From: Polyangium fumosum
GTDB taxonomy: Bacteria; Myxococcota_A; Polyangia; Polyangiales; Polyangiaceae
Direction: 5' to 3'
DNA: 64,000 bases
Assembly: GCF_005144585.1 (NCBI RefSeq)
Contig: NZ_SSMQ01000023.1
Coordinates: forward strand, 100,863-164,862
A program made the translations under genes and the position numbers. This document shows positions 53,258 to 61,646 of the stretch, piece after piece (positions within the stretch are counted from its first letter, which is position 1; each line of letters begins with the position of its first letter). The notes under the pieces are model-generated. The model made no database searches. It was not told the DNA's origin and saw only the letters and a program-made list of their open reading frames with translations.

Positions 53258-54499
53258 TCATACGACCGCGTGCGCGCGCTTCTCCTGCTTCGTGCGCTTG
53301 GGCGCCCGACGCTGGACCGCGCTCCCGCCGAAGAACCGCTTGTCGATCCACTCCGTGAGCGGAGCGGCGATGTAGATGGACGAATACGTGCCGACGGCGA
53401 TGCCGACGAGCAGCGCAAAGGCAAAGTCTTTGATCATGCCCGTGCCCCACCAGAGGAACGCGAGCATCGAGAGGGCCGTCACGCCGGAGGTGATGATCGT
53501 GCGGCCAAGCATCTCCGAAATGGAGAGGTTGATGATCGCCGCGAACGAGAGCCCGCGGTGCCGGGGCAGGTTCTCGCGGATGCGGTCGTAGACGATGACC
53601 GTGTCGTTGATGGAGTAGCCGACGATCGTGAGCATCGCGGCGACCGTGGAGATCGTGATCTCGCGCTGGGTGATCGCCATGGCCCCGAGCGCGATGCCGA
53701 CGTCGTGGACCAGGGCGACGATCCCGCCCGGCGCGAAGCGCAGATCGAAGCGGAGGGCGATGTAGCCCATGATGAAGATGAGCGCGATGAGGACGCTCTT
53801 GATCGCCGCGTCCCGGAGCTGCGCGCCCGCCTTCGGGCCGATCCACTCGACGCGCAAGGCCTGCTCGGGGACCTTGTCGGCGCCGAGCTCGTGGCGGAGC
53901 CCGTCGAGGAGCAGATCGCCCTTCGATCGGAGGTGGATGTCGACCTTGTGATCCCGCTCGTTCGCCAGGACCACGCCTCGCTCGCGTGATTGCAGCGTGA
54001 TGCCCTCGATGCCCTCGATCTGCTTTTCGATCGCGGCGAGGTCGGGATTGCTCTCGTAACGGAGCGAAATCTTGTCGCCGCCAGGGCTGAAGCGAATCTC
54101 CGTGGGGACGAGCACGCTCGCGCAACGCGGATCCGCCGTGGCCTCGCCTTCCTCCACGAGGCAAAGCCGCTGCCGCACGGCCTGCTTTTGCCCCTCGGTG
54201 AGCGTATTGACTTCGAGGACACGAATCATCACCCGGTTCGGCGTGCCGGGGCTCGTGACTTCGATCACCTCCGGAGACTCGAATCCCGCGCGCTCCACGG
54301 CGTGCCGGATCTCGGTCGTGGGGATGCTCTGCTTGAGCGCGACCTCGATCTCGGTGCCGCCTCGGAAATCCGTGCCCAGCCGGAGGCCCGGTACGAAATA
54401 GGTGACGATGGAGAGGACGAGCAAGAGGACGCTGCCGCCGATGAAGTATCGGCGCTTGCTCATGAAATCGAACTGACGTCCGGGCTTGATGAACTCCAT
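53258..54499 (-). CDS. secF: Protein translocase subunit SecF
   Basis: A 413-residue SecF. TM1 (YFIGGSVLLLVLSIVTYF) is followed by LGTDFRGGTEIEVAL, the SecF signature. The first periplasmic domain is longer than usual (about residues 45-215), with an insert holding two cysteines (RLCLVEEGEATADPRC). The membrane core has SVLIALIFIMGYIALRFD, ALVHDVGIALGAMA, TIVGYSINDTVIVYDRIREN and RTIITSGVTALSMLAFL, all typical. SecDF uses proton flow to pull proteins out of the Sec channel. SecD is not adjacent: a 52-residue membrane peptide gene precedes it by three bases. SecD may be elsewhere or fused in another locus. Confidence 0.93.
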   Translation of the reverse strand: MEFIKPGRQFDFMSKRRYFIGGSVLLLVLSIVTYFVPGLRLGTDFRGGTEIEVALKQSIPTTEIRHAVERAGFESPEVIEVTSPGTPNRVMIRVLEVNTLTEGQKQAVRQRLCLVEEGEATADPRCASVLVPTEIRFSPGGDKISLRYESNPDLAAIEKQIEGIEGITLQSRERGVVLANERDHKVDIHLRSKGDLLLDGLRHELGADKVPEQALRVEWIGPKAGAQLRDAAIKSVLIALIFIMGYIALRFDLRFAPGGIVALVHDVGIALGAMAITQREITISTVAAMLTIVGYSINDTVIVYDRIRENLPRHRGLSFAAIINLSISEMLGRTIITSGVTALSMLAFLWWGTGMIKDFAFALLVGIAVGTYSSIYIAAPLTEWIDKRFFGGSAVQRRAPKRTKQEKRAHAVV

Positions 54500-54502
54500 G
54501 GC

Positions 54503-54661
54503 TCAAGCCCCCGCCGGGGGCTCGGCCCCACGATTTTCGATGAGCGCGCGGCAAACATTGCCGGCGACGAGCCGGATCCCCACACCAAGGAACACGGGGA
54601 CCGACGCGAGCAGGAGGAGCAGGAGCTCCGAGCGCAAAACGACCGCATACAACGTTGACAT
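54503..54661 (-). CDS. Small single-TM protein upstream of secF
   Basis: A 52-residue peptide: MSTLYAVVLRSELLLLLLAS followed by VPVFLGVGIRLVAGNVCRAL and a short polar tail (IENRGAEPPAGA). GAGGAAAAG right before ATG 54661 is a strong ribosome site. Its stop is three bases from the secF start. It could be a YajC-like accessory peptide of the translocase or an unrelated membrane peptide; it does not match YajC in length or motif. Support comes from the ribosome site and tight spacing. Confidence 0.6.
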   Translation of the reverse strand: MSTLYAVVLRSELLLLLLASVPVFLGVGIRLVAGNVCRALIENRGAEPPAGA

Positions 54662-54860
54662 CTTTTCCTCGAACCCAAGCCCATGGGCATACGAGCCAGC
54701 GCACACCCGGAACCATGCGTCCCGAGGGCGTGCGTCATCGAAGGACCAAAGCCAAAACAGCGCCCGCTCCCCGTTTGGGAGGGCGCGAAGGACCTTGGTT
54801 CCGTGGCGACGAACGGAGAAGGCGGAGCGTTACGTCGCGCCAAACGCGCGAATTCGCCGT

Positions 54861-55388
54861 TCAGCTCCGCCCTTCGGGCTGGGGAGGACCGCGGGCCGGG
54901 TTGACGGCCAGGTAATCCGAGGATCGGAGCGCCCGTTCGGGGAGCTCTTGGAATCGGCGCCGCTCGACCGGCGAACCCGCGAGCGCGCGCGCGGCCGCGG
55001 CGCGGACCATTGCGACGGGCCAGCCGATCGCGCCGGGATCCAGCGGCGTATCCGTCAGGCCGCGGGGCCGCGCCCAGGACGGTGGGGGCGGTTGCCGGGA
55101 GGGGCGATCCGCTTGATCGCCCGGGCCCTCGGGCACGGGACGCACGCGCGCCTGCACGGGCGCGGGGGCCGCGGCCTGCTGCAGGAGCTCGACGACCGCG
55201 CCCACGGTCCGCGTCGTGGAGAACGTGCCCGCGCCGCTCCCGCGCACCTGCACGAGCCCGATCGAGCTGAACACCAGCGAGACGAGCGCGAGCAGGCCGG
55301 CGACGACACCGAGCGGGAGAGCGCGGCCTTCGTGTGGCCTCGGGTCTCGGCGCCCTGTCGGGTCGTATGCCATCGGAGGGCGCGGCAT
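54861..55388 (-). CDS. Hypothetical single-pass membrane protein
   Basis: A 175-residue protein with one TM helix near the N-terminus (ALPLGVVAGLLALVSLVFSS, about 23-42) and a Pro/Arg-rich exported part (APAPVQARVRPVPEG, RQPPPPSWARPRGL) ending with a small helical region (VAMVRAAAARALAGSPVER, LPERALRSSDYLAVN). An alternative start is ATG 55373. No family recognised. Coding assignment rests on length, helix and the absence of better frames. Confidence 0.5.
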   Translation of the reverse strand: MPRPPMAYDPTGRRDPRPHEGRALPLGVVAGLLALVSLVFSSIGLVQVRGSGAGTFSTTRTVGAVVELLQQAAAPAPVQARVRPVPEGPGDQADRPSRQPPPPSWARPRGLTDTPLDPGAIGWPVAMVRAAAARALAGSPVERRRFQELPERALRSSDYLAVNPARGPPQPEGRS

Positions 55389-55537
55389 GAAAGCTCGTGG
55401 GGACGATCCTTCTCCCTCGGATCGTCCAGAAACTCAAGCCCGAAGATCAGAAAATTGATTTGAGCTACAACGACCTCGCGACGCTCCCCGAGCCGACCTC
55501 GACAACTGGGGGACGTCGGATATCCTCATGCCCTCGG

Positions 55538-56326
55538 ATGTCTGCGTCAAAAACCCCACCCCTCCACGGCGCCCGCCTCGAATACGTCCGTCTGCCCGCG
55601 GCCGCGCCGCGCGCGGGGGCGCCTTCCCTCGTGTTCCTGCACGAAGGGATTGGCTCGATCACGATGTGGCGAGATTTTCCGCAAAAGGTGGCCGATGCCA
55701 CCGGATGCGAGGCCGTGGTGTACGACCGCGCCGGGTATGGCGGGTCCGATCCGGCAAAGCTGCCGCGCCGGCCGACGTACATGCACGACGAGGGGCTGCG
55801 CGTGCTCCCCGCGCTGCTCGATACGCTCGGAATCGAGCGTCCGATCCTGATCGGCCATTCGGACGGTGGATCGATCGCGCTGATCTGCGCCGGGGGCACC
55901 GAGACGCCGCTCGCGGGCCTCGTCCTGATGGCGCCGCATGTGCGGGTGGAGGACATCTCGATCCGCAGCATCGAAAAGGCCAAGGACGCGTATACGACCA
56001 CCGATCTGCCGGCGCGGCTCGGCAAATACCACGACGACGTGGACGCCGCGTTCTGGGGCTGGAACGACATCTGGCTGCACCCGGATTTCCGCGCCTGGAA
56101 CATCGAGGAATACCTGCCGCGCATTCGCTGTCCGATCCTCGCGATCCAGGGCGTGGACGACGAATACGGCACGATGGACCAGATCCACCGCATCGCCGCG
56201 CAGGCAAACGACGTCGCGCGCGTCGCGCTCGACGCGTGCCGCCATTCCCCCCACAAGGATCAGCCGCAGGCGGTGATCGACGCGGTGCGGGCCTTCGTCG
56301 CGCGGCTGCTCTCCGAATCGGCTTGA
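55538..56326 (+). CDS. Alpha/beta-hydrolase
   Basis: A 262-residue alpha/beta-hydrolase. The oxyanion segment is LVFLHEGIGSITMWRDFP, then AVVYDRAGYGGSD, the nucleophile elbow LIGHSDGGSIAL (Ser), the acid loop AIQGVDDEYGT and the catalytic His in ACRHSPHKDQP. All three triad residues are visible. This set is near the epoxide hydrolase / homoserine-acetyltransferase-like group of general esterases; the substrate cannot be told. ATG 55538 is used because the upstream part of the frame shows no family similarity. Followed by a lipoprotein gene on the same strand (31 bp). Confidence 0.85.
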   Translation: MSASKTPPLHGARLEYVRLPAAAPRAGAPSLVFLHEGIGSITMWRDFPQKVADATGCEAVVYDRAGYGGSDPAKLPRRPTYMHDEGLRVLPALLDTLGIERPILIGHSDGGSIALICAGGTETPLAGLVLMAPHVRVEDISIRSIEKAKDAYTTTDLPARLGKYHDDVDAAFWGWNDIWLHPDFRAWNIEEYLPRIRCPILAIQGVDDEYGTMDQIHRIAAQANDVARVALDACRHSPHKDQPQAVIDAVRAFVARLLSESA

Positions 56327-56357
56327 CGGTGCACGGCCGCCCACGTAGCGAAAGGCA

Positions 56358-58499
56358 ATGCGCACGCTGCGGCCCACGGCTCTCCTCCTCGCCTCCGCGT
56401 CGATCGCCTCGTGTGGTGGCGCTGAACCGGCGGTGACGAGCGCGCCGCCCGCGCGGAGCGCCGTGGCGACGGCCCCGGCGGCGCCAACCGAGGCGCCGAA
56501 GCCCCCGAAGCCCCCGAAGCCGGTCGCGGATCCGTGCGCGCTGCCGACGGCGCCGATCGAGGAGCTCACGACGGCCGAGGGCGCCACGGTGTTCACGACC
56601 GACGGCGCCTATCTCGTCTGGTCCGACGGCAACGCCGTGGTGCGCGCCGCGATGAACGGGGGCGATCGCAAGACGCTCGTCGCGGACGTGACGAAACAGG
56701 CGGTGGTCCGGGGGCTCGCCCTTTCCCAGGGAGAGGTCTGGTTCCGGGCGGAGGAACGCTACGATCAGGGCTGCGCGGGGCTCCTCGGGTTCGTCGGGCA
56801 AAACGGCGGGCCGGTCACGTCGGTGACGCCGGAAGGGTGCATCTCGGGGTTTGCCCTGACGCCCGACCGGGTCGTGTTCACGCGGGAAGAGTCGGTCCCG
56901 ACGCAGTCGGGCATTTCGAGCGGGCTTTACGCGGCGCCACGAAAAGGAGGGCCCGGAAAAACCCTCCTGCGCCCGTTCAGCGGAGGCAACCGCGTCACGA
57001 CGGACGGCGAATTCGTTTATTTTCAGGGCGGCTACGACATGCTCCACCGCGTGCCCCTGGGCGGCGGCGACGGCCAGGCGGTGTCGGACGGCAAGATCGG
57101 CGATGCGTTCGGCGGGTACGACGGGCGCCGCTTCACGCTCGCCGGAAACGACATCTTTGCCTTGCACGGGCACCCGAACCTCGGCGGCATGAAGATCGCG
57201 CGGCTCACGAAGGACGGCAAGGACGCGCAGCTCCTCGGCCCCGCGGTCCCGGCGCATCCGAGCGGAGCGACGCTCCCCGCAGGGCCGCTCGTCACCGACG
57301 CGCAATTCGTGTATTGGGCGTCTCCCCTGCGCGGCGCGGTCCTTCGTGTCCCCCGGAATGGCGCCTGCGCGCCGTACGAGATTGCCACGGGCCGCGAAAA
57401 GCCGGACTGGGTGGCGGTGGCGGGCTCGTACGTGTACTGGATGGAGCTCGACGCCAAACCTCCGCGTATCGCCCGGCGCAAGCTGTACGAGGATCCCGAG
57501 CCGGCCATCGTCCCCGCCGCGACGACGGCGCTCCCGACGGGCGCGCCCACGCCGCCACCCGCGCCGCCTGCGCCCACGCTCGCCGCGCCCGAGCGGCCGT
57601 TCGTCCTCGCGGGCGAGTTCGCGGAGCCGACGACGGTCTCCTTTGCCGGCGGGAAGGTGTTCGTTTTGCTTCAGGATGATGGCCCGAAGCCGCGCAACGA
57701 GGAGGACGCCCCGGCCCCGTACTGGATTCACGTCCTCGAATTGCGCGGGACGAAGTTCCAGCCCATCAAGAAGCACCGGGTCGAAGGCCACCTCGTCGCC
57801 GAGCGGGTGACCGAGAAAAACGGAAAGCTTTACCTCGTGGTGCGGAACCCCGACGCGCGGGGCGAGGCGCATTATTACGAGCCGCTCGGCCCGGGGAAAC
57901 AACTGGCCGGGTACGACAACGAGTGGGAAGACCCGACCGGCCCGAACATGCCCCCCTCGTGCGAAGCCGCGCCCCCGCCGGCCACGAAGCTCGCGCCGAT
58001 GCGGGATCTCTATGGCTGGCCGAGGCTCGACGACGCGCGCTTCTTCATCGGGACGTCGTGCGACGGAAAACCCAAGATTCAGGTCCTCGCCCAGGACAAA
58101 TCCCAGATGATCGCCATCGAGCCTTCCGACGAGCTCATGCACGCGCAGCTCGGGATCCTCTGGAAGGGCGCGGCCGGCGTGTCCCTCTTCGAAAAGGGCG
58201 CGTTCCGGCGCATCGCGGCAAACCTTCCCAAGGATACGTGGGACGTCCTCCGCGCGCCCGACGGCACGATCGTCGCGCGCGGCCGGGAGAATTTCGCCCT
58301 CCGCGGCGAGGCATGGGCGCCCTGGCAGCTCGCCGTCGGCAGCGCCCGTTTCACGGTCGTGTCCGACGGCGCGGCGCTGTGGGCTTATGCCGGGGAGTCA
58401 TCGATCGGCATCACCGAGCTGCATCGGTACGCGCCGGGCGGCGCGAACAACGCGGCGCCTATCGACATGAGCACGGCGCGGCTGCCCAAGGGGCGCTGA
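56358..58499 (+). CDS. Large hypothetical lipoprotein with beta-propeller-like repeats
   Basis: A 713-residue predicted lipoprotein: MRTLRPTALLLASASIASCGG with lipobox IASC, a Pro/Ala/Lys linker (APKPPKPPKPV) and many beta-strand blocks of about 40-50 residues (TVFTTDGAYLVWSDGNAVVR, AVVRGLALSQGEVWFRAEER, VTTDGEFVYFQGGYDMLHRV, LVTDAQFVYWASPLRGAVLR). Such YLVWSDG/VYWA motifs recur in myxobacterial proteins with propeller-like folds. A central Pro/Ala linker (TGAPTPPPAPPAPTLAAP) splits it into two halves (1-395, 410-713). No catalytic site recognised; a binding or scaffolding role outside the cell is possible. Confidence 0.75.
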   Translation: MRTLRPTALLLASASIASCGGAEPAVTSAPPARSAVATAPAAPTEAPKPPKPPKPVADPCALPTAPIEELTTAEGATVFTTDGAYLVWSDGNAVVRAAMNGGDRKTLVADVTKQAVVRGLALSQGEVWFRAEERYDQGCAGLLGFVGQNGGPVTSVTPEGCISGFALTPDRVVFTREESVPTQSGISSGLYAAPRKGGPGKTLLRPFSGGNRVTTDGEFVYFQGGYDMLHRVPLGGGDGQAVSDGKIGDAFGGYDGRRFTLAGNDIFALHGHPNLGGMKIARLTKDGKDAQLLGPAVPAHPSGATLPAGPLVTDAQFVYWASPLRGAVLRVPRNGACAPYEIATGREKPDWVAVAGSYVYWMELDAKPPRIARRKLYEDPEPAIVPAATTALPTGAPTPPPAPPAPTLAAPERPFVLAGEFAEPTTVSFAGGKVFVLLQDDGPKPRNEEDAPAPYWIHVLELRGTKFQPIKKHRVEGHLVAERVTEKNGKLYLVVRNPDARGEAHYYEPLGPGKQLAGYDNEWEDPTGPNMPPSCEAAPPPATKLAPMRDLYGWPRLDDARFFIGTSCDGKPKIQVLAQDKSQMIAIEPSDELMHAQLGILWKGAAGVSLFEKGAFRRIAANLPKDTWDVLRAPDGTIVARGRENFALRGEAWAPWQLAVGSARFTVVSDGAALWAYAGESSIGITELHRYAPGGANNAAPIDMSTARLPKGR

Positions 58500-58514
58500 G
58501 AGGAGCTTCGGGGC

Positions 58515-58706
58515 TCAGAAGCGGATCCCGTTCTGCGCCCGATGTTTCCACCACTTCCAGCCGAGCACGGCCGCCGGGACCGCGGCGACGGTCGCGAGGA
58601 CGGGCATGCCCGCCACGGCCAGAGCCACCGTGCCGGCCGTCACGACGCCCGCCTTGACCGCGTTCTTCTTGGACTCCTCGAGGACCTCTTTCCGGGACTT
58701 GCTCAT
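58515..58706 (-). CDS. Small membrane protein, hypothetical
   Basis: A 63-residue protein: a charged N-terminus (MSKSRKEVLEESKKNAVKAG), one long hydrophobic stretch (VVTAGTVALAVAGMPVLATV) continuing with AAVPAAVLGWKWWKHR, and a basic, Trp-rich end. It is short but has a clear membrane pattern and a clean start. It converges with the lipoprotein gene (15 bp) and lies 44 bp after the sedolisin start-side neighbour. Function unknown. Confidence 0.6.
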   Translation of the reverse strand: MSKSRKEVLEESKKNAVKAGVVTAGTVALAVAGMPVLATVAAVPAAVLGWKWWKHRAQNGIRF

Positions 58707-58750
58707 GCCACGATCATGACACGCGCCGGGCAGGACGGTAGCCCCGGCGG

Positions 58751-60556
58751 TCAGCCGCCCTTCCCCGCCCCTTCGAGGGGCGTGCCGAGCGCGACGAGGT
58801 GCTCGACGAGGTTCGTCACGTGCGGCACGCCGAGGCCCGTCACCGGATCCCAGTCCGTGCACGCGCTATAGCCGTCGACGCGCTGGACGACGGCCTTGCC
58901 CACGCTGTTCGCGACGCGCACGCAGACGTCGGTTTGTCCGATCGTGATGTCGCGGAACGCCGGGGGCTCGGCCTTGCGCAGCGAATAGAGCGCCGGGGTG
59001 ACGAAGCCGACCCGGCCCTTGCCCGCCCGGCGCCGCCCCTCGTTCGCGAGCGCGATGATCGCCGCCCAGATCGGCGCGGCCATGCTCGTGCCGCCCGCGT
59101 AATCGATCCAGTTGCGGCCGATCACCGCCTGGTACCCGAGCGCGGAGAGCACCTCGCCCCGCTGCACCGAGGGGCCCGAGGCCATCAAGGCGACGTCGGG
59201 AAACCCGCGGCCATACGGGACGACCGCGGGCGAATTCGCGCCGCGCGCATACCATTTGCGCAAGCTGTCGCGTTGCCACGCCGGCGTGGGCACGTCCTGG
59301 CTGAAGCCGCCGCTCGAAGCGAGCTGCGTGAACTGGACCATCTTGGCCACGGCGACCGGCGGCGGGCCGCTCCAGGCGAGCTCGGTGAGCGGATCGAGGC
59401 ACGTGATCATGGTCCCGCCGACGCCGAGCACGCGCTCCTCGACCGCAGGAAACACGCCGTGCGGCCAGGGCGCGTCGCTCACGGCATATCCGTCGACCAT
59501 GCGGCGCGGAATGCCGTCGAGCGCGCCCCAATCACCCGCCGCGCTGACCACGGTGATCCCGAGCGCCGCGGCTTGATCGAGCAGACCCGTGACGACACTC
59601 GATCCGAAAATGCGATAATACTTCCGCTCGGGGGTGATCCAGCTCGTCGAGGCCACCGTGACGTCGCGGGCCTCGTCGCCGATGACGGCGAGCAGGAACA
59701 TCGACCAGGGATCGGCGATGACCTCGGGGTCGACGAAATACACGACGAGCCGCGCCCCGGGCGCCATCGCGCCGGCCCAGGCGACGGTCATCGTGGCCTC
59801 CAGCCGGTGCAGCGGATCGACGAGCCGGCCGCCGCGCGTGGGCCCGAGATCGATCATCTCCACCGCGGGCGGCGTGACGCCGTGCGCGCGCCAGAAGAGG
59901 TGCAGGTCCCCGATGTCGATGGAGCCGCCGAGCATGAGCAGCGCAATGGTCTCGCCCTCGCCCGTGAGGTGGTCCGGGAACGAATAAATGCGGCGGATGT
60001 CGGCGGGCGTGACGCCGGCGAGGTTTGGCGGGGGTTTGCCCGGTTCACTGCGGACCGAAAAAGGAAATCCCTCGCGGAGCTCGACCGGGACTTCCTCTTG
60101 CCGGGCGCGGGAGACCATGGAGCTGCGGGCCTCGGGGGCGTTGCGCAGGCCGTGGACGGCCTGGATGAAGCCGGCGAGATCCCGGGGCACGGCCGTGTCG
60201 ACGCGCGGGGCGCGGTGGCCCGTGGGCTCGCGGAGCCAATCGGCGAGGTGGCGGCCGAAGGCGCGGCGGATCGGCTCCTCGGGCGCGCGCACGACGATGA
60301 GCTGTCGGCCGACGGGCCCGGACGGCAGGGGTTCGAGGCCGGCGTGCCGGAGCCACGTGTGCACGGCGTCGATCTGCACGTCGTGAAGCGCGACGAGGCC
60401 CGCGAGCTCGGCGCGCGAGAGGTGATGGCCGAAGCGCGGGCTCGCGGGATCGGAGCCCTCGATCACGAAGTCCAGGAGCTCCGCGCGCGAGCGTTCGTGG
60501 AGGATCACCGTGATGTCGATCGGCTCGTTCGGGCCCGGCGGCGGCGTCATGGACAT
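58751..60556 (-). CDS. Sedolisin-like (S53) protein, catalytic Asp replaced
   Basis: A 601-residue S53-family protein with an N-terminal activation domain (residues 1-170; LHERSRAELLDFVIEG, FGHHLSRAELAGLVALH) and a catalytic domain. The Ser491 motif is GGTSMAAP and the oxyanion Asp342 is SAAGDWG. The acid pair ExxxD of kumamolisins (E78/D82) aligns with RLEATMTVAWAGAMAPGA, where Glu253 is kept but the Asp position is Thr257. The C-terminal Ca2+ loop (DWDPVTGLGVP) is intact. A normal protease needs the Glu/Asp pair, so activity may be reduced or absent. No signal peptide is seen, which is unusual. ATG 60550 is an alternative start. Confidence 0.87.
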   Translation of the reverse strand: MSMTPPPGPNEPIDITVILHERSRAELLDFVIEGSDPASPRFGHHLSRAELAGLVALHDVQIDAVHTWLRHAGLEPLPSGPVGRQLIVVRAPEEPIRRAFGRHLADWLREPTGHRAPRVDTAVPRDLAGFIQAVHGLRNAPEARSSMVSRARQEEVPVELREGFPFSVRSEPGKPPPNLAGVTPADIRRIYSFPDHLTGEGETIALLMLGGSIDIGDLHLFWRAHGVTPPAVEMIDLGPTRGGRLVDPLHRLEATMTVAWAGAMAPGARLVVYFVDPEVIADPWSMFLLAVIGDEARDVTVASTSWITPERKYYRIFGSSVVTGLLDQAAALGITVVSAAGDWGALDGIPRRMVDGYAVSDAPWPHGVFPAVEERVLGVGGTMITCLDPLTELAWSGPPPVAVAKMVQFTQLASSGGFSQDVPTPAWQRDSLRKWYARGANSPAVVPYGRGFPDVALMASGPSVQRGEVLSALGYQAVIGRNWIDYAGGTSMAAPIWAAIIALANEGRRRAGKGRVGFVTPALYSLRKAEPPAFRDITIGQTDVCVRVANSVGKAVVQRVDGYSACTDWDPVTGLGVPHVTNLVEHLVALGTPLEGAGKGG

Positions 60557-60654
60557 GCGGCGAGCCTACCCGAGCGGGCTCGGGTGAGGCAAACGGGGGC
60601 CTCGTGCGCGCGCCGCGGCTCGTGTTTGGCGCGGGCGGATGCTAGAGAGCCGGG

Positions 60655-61206
60655 ATGTCCGAGGTCCGAACGCCCTCTCCCCGCGAGCGCTTGCACGAGC
60701 TCTTCCTCAAGGTCGACTCGTTTTTCGCGCGCGCGCAGGGCCGGCACGGCGAGGCCCTCACGTGCCGCGCGGGGTGCGACGACTGCTGCCGGCGGCGCTT
60801 CTCGGTCACGACGATCGAGGCGGCGGCGGTGCTGGAGGCGCTCGATCACCTGCCCGCCGAGGAGCGGCAAAGGGTGGCGGCGCGGGCGGCCGATCCCAGC
60901 GGGACAGTTTGTCCGGCCCTCGGCGAGGACGGCCGCTGCGCCGTGTACGAGGCGCGCCCCACGATCTGCCGGACGCACGGCTTGCCCATTCGTTTTACCG
61001 AGCGAAAGGCCGGGCGATCGCTCCCGGTCGTCGACGCGTGCCCGAAGAACTTCGTCGGGCAGGACCTCGGGTCGATGGATCCGTCGAGCGTGCTCGATCA
61101 AACAACCCTCTCGACGGTGCTCGCGGCGCTCGACGCGGCGTACGCGGATGCGGAAGGGCTCTCGCGCGGGCAGCGGATCGAGATGACCGCGCTCTGCGCC
61201 CCCTGA
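60655..61206 (+). CDS. YkgJ-family putative zinc/iron-chelating protein
   Basis: A 183-residue cytosolic protein with the CxxxCxxCC signature of YkgJ-type proteins (LTCRAGCDDCCRRRFSV), followed by TVCPALGEDGRCAVYEARPTICRTHGLPI, which holds four more conserved cysteines. The family is believed to bind an iron-sulphur cluster or zinc and includes proteins with possible modification roles. It reads outward from the sedolisin gene with a ~100-bp shared region. No role can be assigned by context. Confidence 0.87.
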   Translation: MSEVRTPSPRERLHELFLKVDSFFARAQGRHGEALTCRAGCDDCCRRRFSVTTIEAAAVLEALDHLPAEERQRVAARAADPSGTVCPALGEDGRCAVYEARPTICRTHGLPIRFTERKAGRSLPVVDACPKNFVGQDLGSMDPSSVLDQTTLSTVLAALDAAYADAEGLSRGQRIEMTALCAP

Positions 61207-61220
61207 CACGAACATCAGCC

Positions 61221-61250
61221 TTGACTAATATAAGCGGGTGATGGTACTCA
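61221..61250 (+). promoter_or_regulatory. Putative promoter of the ArsR-SRPBCC operon
   Basis: TTGACT at 61221-61226 and TACTCA at 61245-61250, 18 bases apart, resemble sigma-70 elements. They lie in an AT-rich patch (CTAATATAAG) unusual for this genome. The GTG start is only seven bases after the -10, so transcription would give a leaderless or nearly leaderless mRNA. ArsR autoregulation here is likely but not shown. Confidence 0.45.
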
Positions 61251-61256
61251 TCCGCC

Positions 61257-61646
61257 GTGGAAGCGTTCGACGTCCTCGGGGATCCGGTCCGCCGCCGGAT
61301 CCTCGAGCTGCTCGCCGACGGTGAGCAGACTTCTGGGGCGATCTCCGAGGTCATCCAGAGAGAGTTCGGGATTTCGCAGCCGGCGGTATCGCTGCACCTG
61401 AAGGTGCTGCGGGACAACGGATTTGCCACGGTCCGGGCGGAGGGAACCCGCCGGCTGTATGCGGTCGACGTCCGCCCTTTGCAGGAGGTCGACCTGTGGC
61501 TCGATCGCTTCCGCCGATTCTGGGAGCAGCGCCTGGACGCGCTGGCCACGGAGCTCGCGCGCGGCAAACGCGAGCGCCGCTTGAAGGCCGAAGCGCGTGC
61601 GTCCACGAACGACGAAACGACACCGAGGGAGAAAGACAAACCATGA
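61257..61646 (+). CDS. ArsR-family winged-helix repressor
   Basis: A 129-residue protein: FDVLGDPVRRRILELLADGE, then SGAISEVIQREFGISQPAVSLHLKVLRDNG (HTH) and the wing VRAEGTRRLYAVD, followed by a helix (LDRFRRFWEQRLDALATEL). This is the ArsR layout without obvious metal-binding CxC. The GTG start at 61257 begins the family's N-terminal helix. The stop overlaps the ATG of the SRPBCC gene (ATGA). Such ArsR-AHSA1 pairs are common; the regulator likely controls the pair. Confidence 0.92.
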   Translation: MEAFDVLGDPVRRRILELLADGEQTSGAISEVIQREFGISQPAVSLHLKVLRDNGFATVRAEGTRRLYAVDVRPLQEVDLWLDRFRRFWEQRLDALATELARGKRERRLKAEARASTNDETTPREKDKP

